Shown here in pieces: positions 60,991-64,000 of a stretch of 64,000 bases of DNA. How positions within the stretch are numbered: the first letter of the stretch is position 1; each line of letters starts with the position of its first letter. A model generated the notes under the pieces. The model did not search any database, was not told the origin of the DNA, and was given only the letters and a program-made list of their open reading frames with translations. The stretch is from an uncultured Acidobacteriota bacterium (lineage in GTDB: Bacteria; Acidobacteriota; Terriglobia; Terriglobales; Acidobacteriaceae). The position numbers and the translations under genes were made by a program. The stretch is taken from NCBI GenBank assembly GCA_903873705.1, contig CAIQPK010000059.1, positions 114,157 through 178,156 of the forward strand. Reading direction: 5' to 3'.

Positions 60991-62394
60991 CTAGCCCATG
61001 TTCTCGATCATCCGCGTAGCAAACTCGCTCGTCTTCGCCTTGGTCGCGCCCTGCATCTGCCGCTCGAAGTCGTAGGTCACGTACTTCTGCTCAATCGTCT
61101 TCTCCAGCGAGCTTTCAATGAGCCGCGCCGCCTCGGTCCAGCCCAGGAAGTCGAACAGCATCACGCCCGAAAGAATGACCGAGCCGGGATTGATGACGTC
61201 CTTGTCCGCGTACTTCGGCGCCGTTCCGTGGGTAGCTTCAAAGACCGCAAAACCATCGCCAATGTTCGCTCCCGGCGCAATGCCGAGCCCGCCCACCTGC
61301 GCCGCCGCTGCGTCAGAAATGTAGTCGCCGTTCAGGTTGGTCGTCGCCAGAACGCTGTAGTCCGAAGGCCGAATAATAATCTGCTGAAAGATCGAATCCG
61401 CAATGCGATCGTTCACCAGGATCTTCGACTTCCACTTGCCGCCGCCATGGCTCTCGCCAATCGCCGCAACCACGTCCTTGATCTCCTTCACGATGCCCTC
61501 GCCAAACTCGGGCGCCGCAAACTCGATGCCCGGCTCCACCAGCGCGGCATTTTCTTCCGGAGTAATGCTGGGGTTGGCCTCGATGTTGCCCAGAATCCAG
61601 CTCTCGCGCTCCGTGATGATGTGGTCGCGAAACTCCTCGGTGGCTACTTCATATCCCCACTCGCGGAAAGCGCCTTCGGTAAACTTCTGAATGTTGCCCT
61701 TGTGCACCAGCGTCATGGTCTTTCGTCCGCTGTCGATGGTGAACTGAATCGCCGCGCGCACCAGGCGCTTGGAGCCGGTAATCGAGATCGGCTTCACGCC
61801 CACACCCGAGTCCAGCCGCACCTTCTTCTTCGTTCCCTTCAGCATCTCGTCATTCACAAACGCGATGAACTTCTGCGCCTCCGGCGTTCCTTCGCGGAAC
61901 TCGATGCCGGCGTAAATGTCCTCGGTATTCTCGCGGAACAGCACAATATCCAACTGCTCAGGATGCTTCACCGGGCTGGGCACACCAGCGTAATACTTCA
62001 CCGGACGCACGCACTGGTACAAGTCCATCAACTGCCGCAGCGCCACGTTCAGTGAGCGGATGCCTCCGCCAACGGGCGTCGTCAGCGGTCCTTTGATCGA
62101 GACGCGAAAGTCGACAGTCGCCTTCACGGTATCGTCCGGCAGCCAGTTCTGGTTCTTGCGATAGCTCTTCTCACCGGCCAGCACTTCGTACCACTTCACG
62201 GCACGCTTGCCGCCATAAGCCTTGGCCACCGCCGCATCAAACACGCGCTGCGACGCCTTCCATATGTCGCGGCCGGTGCCGTCGCCTTCGATGAACGGAA
62301 TAATGGGGTTGTCGGGGACAGTGTATTTGCCGTCAGCGTACTGGATGGCCTGGCCATCGGCCGGCACGGGAATATCGTTATAGCTCTGCTGCAT
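60991..62394 (-). CDS. icd: NADP-dependent isocitrate dehydrogenase
   Basis: TCA-cycle enzyme of 467 aa. It has [14 protein letters not shown], the substrate-binding [54 protein letters not shown], and the C-terminal [16 protein letters not shown]. The length fits dimeric IDH-type enzymes plus a short extension. GGAG precedes the ATG by 10 bp. mdh lies downstream on the same strand but beyond the TA pair. Confidence 0.94.
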   Translation of the reverse strand: MQQSYNDIPVPADGQAIQYADGKYTVPDNPIIPFIEGDGTGRDIWKASQRVFDAAVAKAYGGKRAVKWYEVLAGEKSYRKNQNWLPDDTVKATVDFRVSIKGPLTTPVGGGIRSLNVALRQLMDLYQCVRPVKYYAGVPSPVKHPEQLDIVLFRENTEDIYAGIEFREGTPEAQKFIAFVNDEMLKGTKKKVRLDSGVGVKPISITGSKRLVRAAIQFTIDSGRKTMTLVHKGNIQKFTEGAFREWGYEVATEEFRDHIITERESWILGNIEANPSITPEENAALVEPGIEFAAPEFGEGIVKEIKDVVAAIGESHGGGKWKSKILVNDRIADSIFQQIIIRPSDYSVLATTNLNGDYISDAAAAQVGGLGIAPGANIGDGFAVFEATHGTAPKYADKDVINPGSVILSGVMLFDFLGWTEAARLIESSLEKTIEQKYVTYDFERQMQGATKAKTSEFATRMIENMG

Positions 62395-62479
62395 CGTGTT
62401 AAAACTCCGATCATTAAGTCTTCAAAAAAGCTAACACCCCAAAGCAGCCACAAGCAAAGTCCTGCGTCACACCGCAAAG

Positions 62480-62503
62480 AAAAACCGCCTCCGAAGAGGC
62501 GGC
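62480..62503 (-). terminator. Terminator after the third PEP-CTERM gene
   Basis: Minus strand: CCGCCTC, loop, GAGGCGG (62503-62486), followed by TTTTTC. A 7-bp GC stem with a T-run, 20 bp after the stop. Confidence 0.88.
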
Positions 62504-62522
62504 CTTCAGCACAGAATGCGCT

Positions 62523-63203
62523 TTACGACTTGAAGCGGCGGCGAACAGCGCCGCCTAAGCCAACGATGCCGGTGCCAAGAAGCAGCAGTGACGACGGCTC
62601 AGGAGTGGGGGCAACCGTTCCGCTGACATCAACGAACAGGCCGGTGGGACCTCCCGTGTTGGTATTTCCGTCCCCATTCTTCACCACGAACTGCAGCGTG
62701 TTCGTTCCATCCACGAAACCGCCCGTAAGGTCGAAGCTGGTGTAATGCCCAAAACCGGCTCCGGGGAGGCCCGCTCCGATAACCATGTTCACTCTGGACA
62801 CGCCATTCAGGTAGAGTGTACCGACATCGTCGGCTGCGAACTGTCCAACCAGTTCAGCGGTGGTGAAATCAAAGCCGCTGAGGTTGAATGTCGTGGTGTA
62901 AGTGTAGAAGCCGCCCGGAGAGGTAGAGACCGGCCCTACCACGGCATCTCCTCCAAGCGCATTGTTGGAAATGTATTGCGCTCCGCCCGTCGGGGCGATC
63001 CAATAAACGTTGGGAACGATCGTCGCAGCACTGGGAGTGATCGCAGTCGGCAGCGGATCGGTAAGAGAGTAGCTGATCGTGTAGTTGGGGTCAGCGGCGC
63101 CGGCAACGCCCTGGCCAGTGTTGTAAACGACGATTGGATCGGCCATAGCAACTGCAGGAACGGCTAACGCGGCAAATAGAGCTAGTGCAGGAACGAAGCG
63201 CAT
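62523..63203 (-). CDS. PEP-CTERM sorting-domain exported protein
   Basis: Protein of 226 aa. It has a signal peptide with cleavage near AMADP, a beta-rich mature part (VVYNTGQGVAGAADPNYTIS, NLSGFDFTTAELVGQF, LYLNGVSRVNM), and the C-terminal signal PTPEPSSLLLLGTG followed by a hydrophobic helix and RRRFKS. GGGAG lies 9 bp before the ATG. It is the third such protein here. A terminator follows. Confidence 0.9.
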   Translation of the reverse strand: MRFVPALALFAALAVPAVAMADPIVVYNTGQGVAGAADPNYTISYSLTDPLPTAITPSAATIVPNVYWIAPTGGAQYISNNALGGDAVVGPVSTSPGGFYTYTTTFNLSGFDFTTAELVGQFAADDVGTLYLNGVSRVNMVIGAGLPGAGFGHYTSFDLTGGFVDGTNTLQFVVKNGDGNTNTGGPTGLFVDVSGTVAPTPEPSSLLLLGTGIVGLGGAVRRRFKS

Positions 63204-63480
63204 AGGTGGGGACTCCCGGGTACGTTAAATAACGAATGGATGACAAATTCTCTGCGCTCAAGTTCGGCGATCAGACCAGCGATGTCTTTCGATCGCCCTT
63301 TCCAAGCACAAGATTTCTCATCCGGCCCTCGCCGATTCCAGGAAGACCCGGGGCCGATAAGTTTTTTGCTGATGTGTAGACAGTGGACTGCTCCCGGCCC
63401 TCAGTCAAGTGCTAAATCATAGATTTCTCACATCTTTTACCGCATTTGGCATCCTTTATTCGCGACCTCCAGGATTCCAG
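63204..63480. other. Intergenic region upstream of the PEP-CTERM gene
   Basis: No gene with a supported start is seen between the PEP-CTERM start and the glutamine synthetase terminator. An AT-rich segment near 63225-63235 could hold a promoter, but no clear -35/-10 pair was found. Confidence 0.4.
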
Positions 63481-63491
63481 TTGGAACAAAA

Positions 63492-63520
63492 AAATGCCCC
63501 GGGCATCTGCCGGGGCATTT
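63492..63520 (-). terminator. Terminator after glnA
   Basis: AAATGCCCCGG (63492-63502) pairs with CCGGGGCATTT (63510-63520) around a 7-nt loop. On the minus strand the stem is followed by TTTTTTG. It terminates the glutamine synthetase transcript. Confidence 0.88.
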
Positions 63521-63543
63521 CCGTTCAATCTGACTCACTCTGT

Positions 63544-64000
63544 TTAAAACTGGCCCCACAGCAGCTGGTTGTAAACCTCGTGATGAAACTGCACCTCAGC
63601 CGGCTTCACGACCGTGCCCAGCAACCGCGGGCAGCGGTCCGCAGAAGCCTGCTTCAGGTCCGCATAGCGTGCCTTCACGTCTTCGCCAAGCAGCGTCGTC
63701 GTCCACTCAGCAGCCTTGAAGTTCTCGAGCGCGTCGTAGATGTTGTCCGGCAGATACCGCTCCGCCTGGCGCAGGTTCTTGATCTTCGACGTGTCGCCAT
63801 GCAGGCCGCTCTTGAAGACCGAGTACAGCACCATGTACGGGTTAGCATCCGGTCCGACTGAACGCACTTCCACACGCGCCGACTTCTCGTTGCCGATCGG
63901 AATACGCACCATCGACCCACGGTCCGTCGCCGAAGCCTTGATCTGGTTCGGCGCTTCAAAGTGCGGATCGAGCCGGCGATACGAGTTCACGCTCGCATTC
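63544..64000 (-). CDS. glnA: Glutamine synthetase, C-terminal part (cut by window edge)
   Basis: The frame is open to the edge at 64000, so the N-terminal part lies outside. The visible portion contains VNSYRRLDPHFEAPNQ, then SMVRIPIGNEKSARVEVRSV, the ATP/substrate-binding and C-terminal segments of GlnA, with GPDANPYMVLYSV. It ends QLLWGQF. It makes glutamine from glutamate and ammonia. Class (I or III) cannot be judged from this part. A strong terminator follows the stop. Confidence 0.9.
   Translation of the reverse strand, partial: NASVNSYRRLDPHFEAPNQIKASATDRGSMVRIPIGNEKSARVEVRSVGPDANPYMVLYSVFKSGLHGDTSKIKNLRQAERYLPDNIYDALENFKAAEWTTTLLGEDVKARYADLKQASADRCPRLLGTVVKPAEVQFHHEVYNQLLWGQF

Overview
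The window is high-GC bacterial chromosome with tightly packed genes and many stop/start overlaps. The gene families point to an Acidobacteriota (Terriglobia-like) organism: a Gram-negative envelope (an outer-membrane barrel, RseP, meso-DAP-type MurE), a division/cell-wall cluster whose FtsI-type protein carries a PASTA domain, and three scattered PEP-CTERM proteins. The taxonomic placement is inferred from gene content; no rRNA, tRNA or complete marker set was read.

Layout. (1) 1-7260, mostly minus strand: acyl-CoA and leucine-type catabolism (methylcrotonyl-CoA carboxylase beta subunit, HMG-CoA lyase, enoyl-CoA hydratase, hotdog thioesterase, SDR). It is broken by an orphan radical SAM/SPASM gene and by two paralogous small membrane proteins that flank a third. 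(2) 7514-10944: a PEP-CTERM protein with a readable promoter and a TTG start, nicotinamidase, an HD-domain protein, a zinc-ribbon/XRE regulator and an unlisted 59-aa membrane peptide. (3) 11062-15973, plus strand: uppS-cdsA-X-dxr-rseP, i.e. undecaprenyl and phospholipid precursors, the MEP pathway and the site-2 protease. (4) 16036-26318: a DHH phosphoesterase, a CPBP protease, then a tightly overlapped run of penicillin acylase, MOSC, membrane protein, polyprenyl synthase, DUF59 and methyltransferase genes, followed by a structured leader and a 33-aa ORF. (5) 26403-50801, minus strand: nnr-tsaE, then the dcw cluster. Read in transcription order it is mraZ-rsmH-ftsL-ftsI(PASTA)-murE-murF-mraY-murD-ftsW-murG-[two plus-strand genes]-murC-ftsQ-ftsA-[outer-membrane barrel]-ftsZ-PBP-nnr-tsaE. 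No murB or ddl lies in the cluster. (6) 50802-64000: a regulatory region upstream of mraZ, PEP-CTERM, FAS1 and dipeptidase genes, two tandem cyclophilins, an acyltransferase, mdh and icd with a PIN-type toxin-antitoxin pair between them, a third PEP-CTERM gene, and the C-terminal part of glutamine synthetase running off the edge.

The clearest regulatory signal is upstream of mraZ. Four contiguous 10-bp repeats sit directly downstream of a sigma70-like promoter, as expected for an MraZ autorepression operator. Other points of interest are three small ORFs with good ribosome-binding sites, a structured leader ahead of one of them, heptamer repeats at the murG start, the extra genes in the dcw cluster, and the toxin-antitoxin cassette between icd and mdh.

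I saw no rRNA, convincing tRNA, CRISPR array, insertion sequence or prophage. All functions are assigned from motif recognition by eye; no database search was run.
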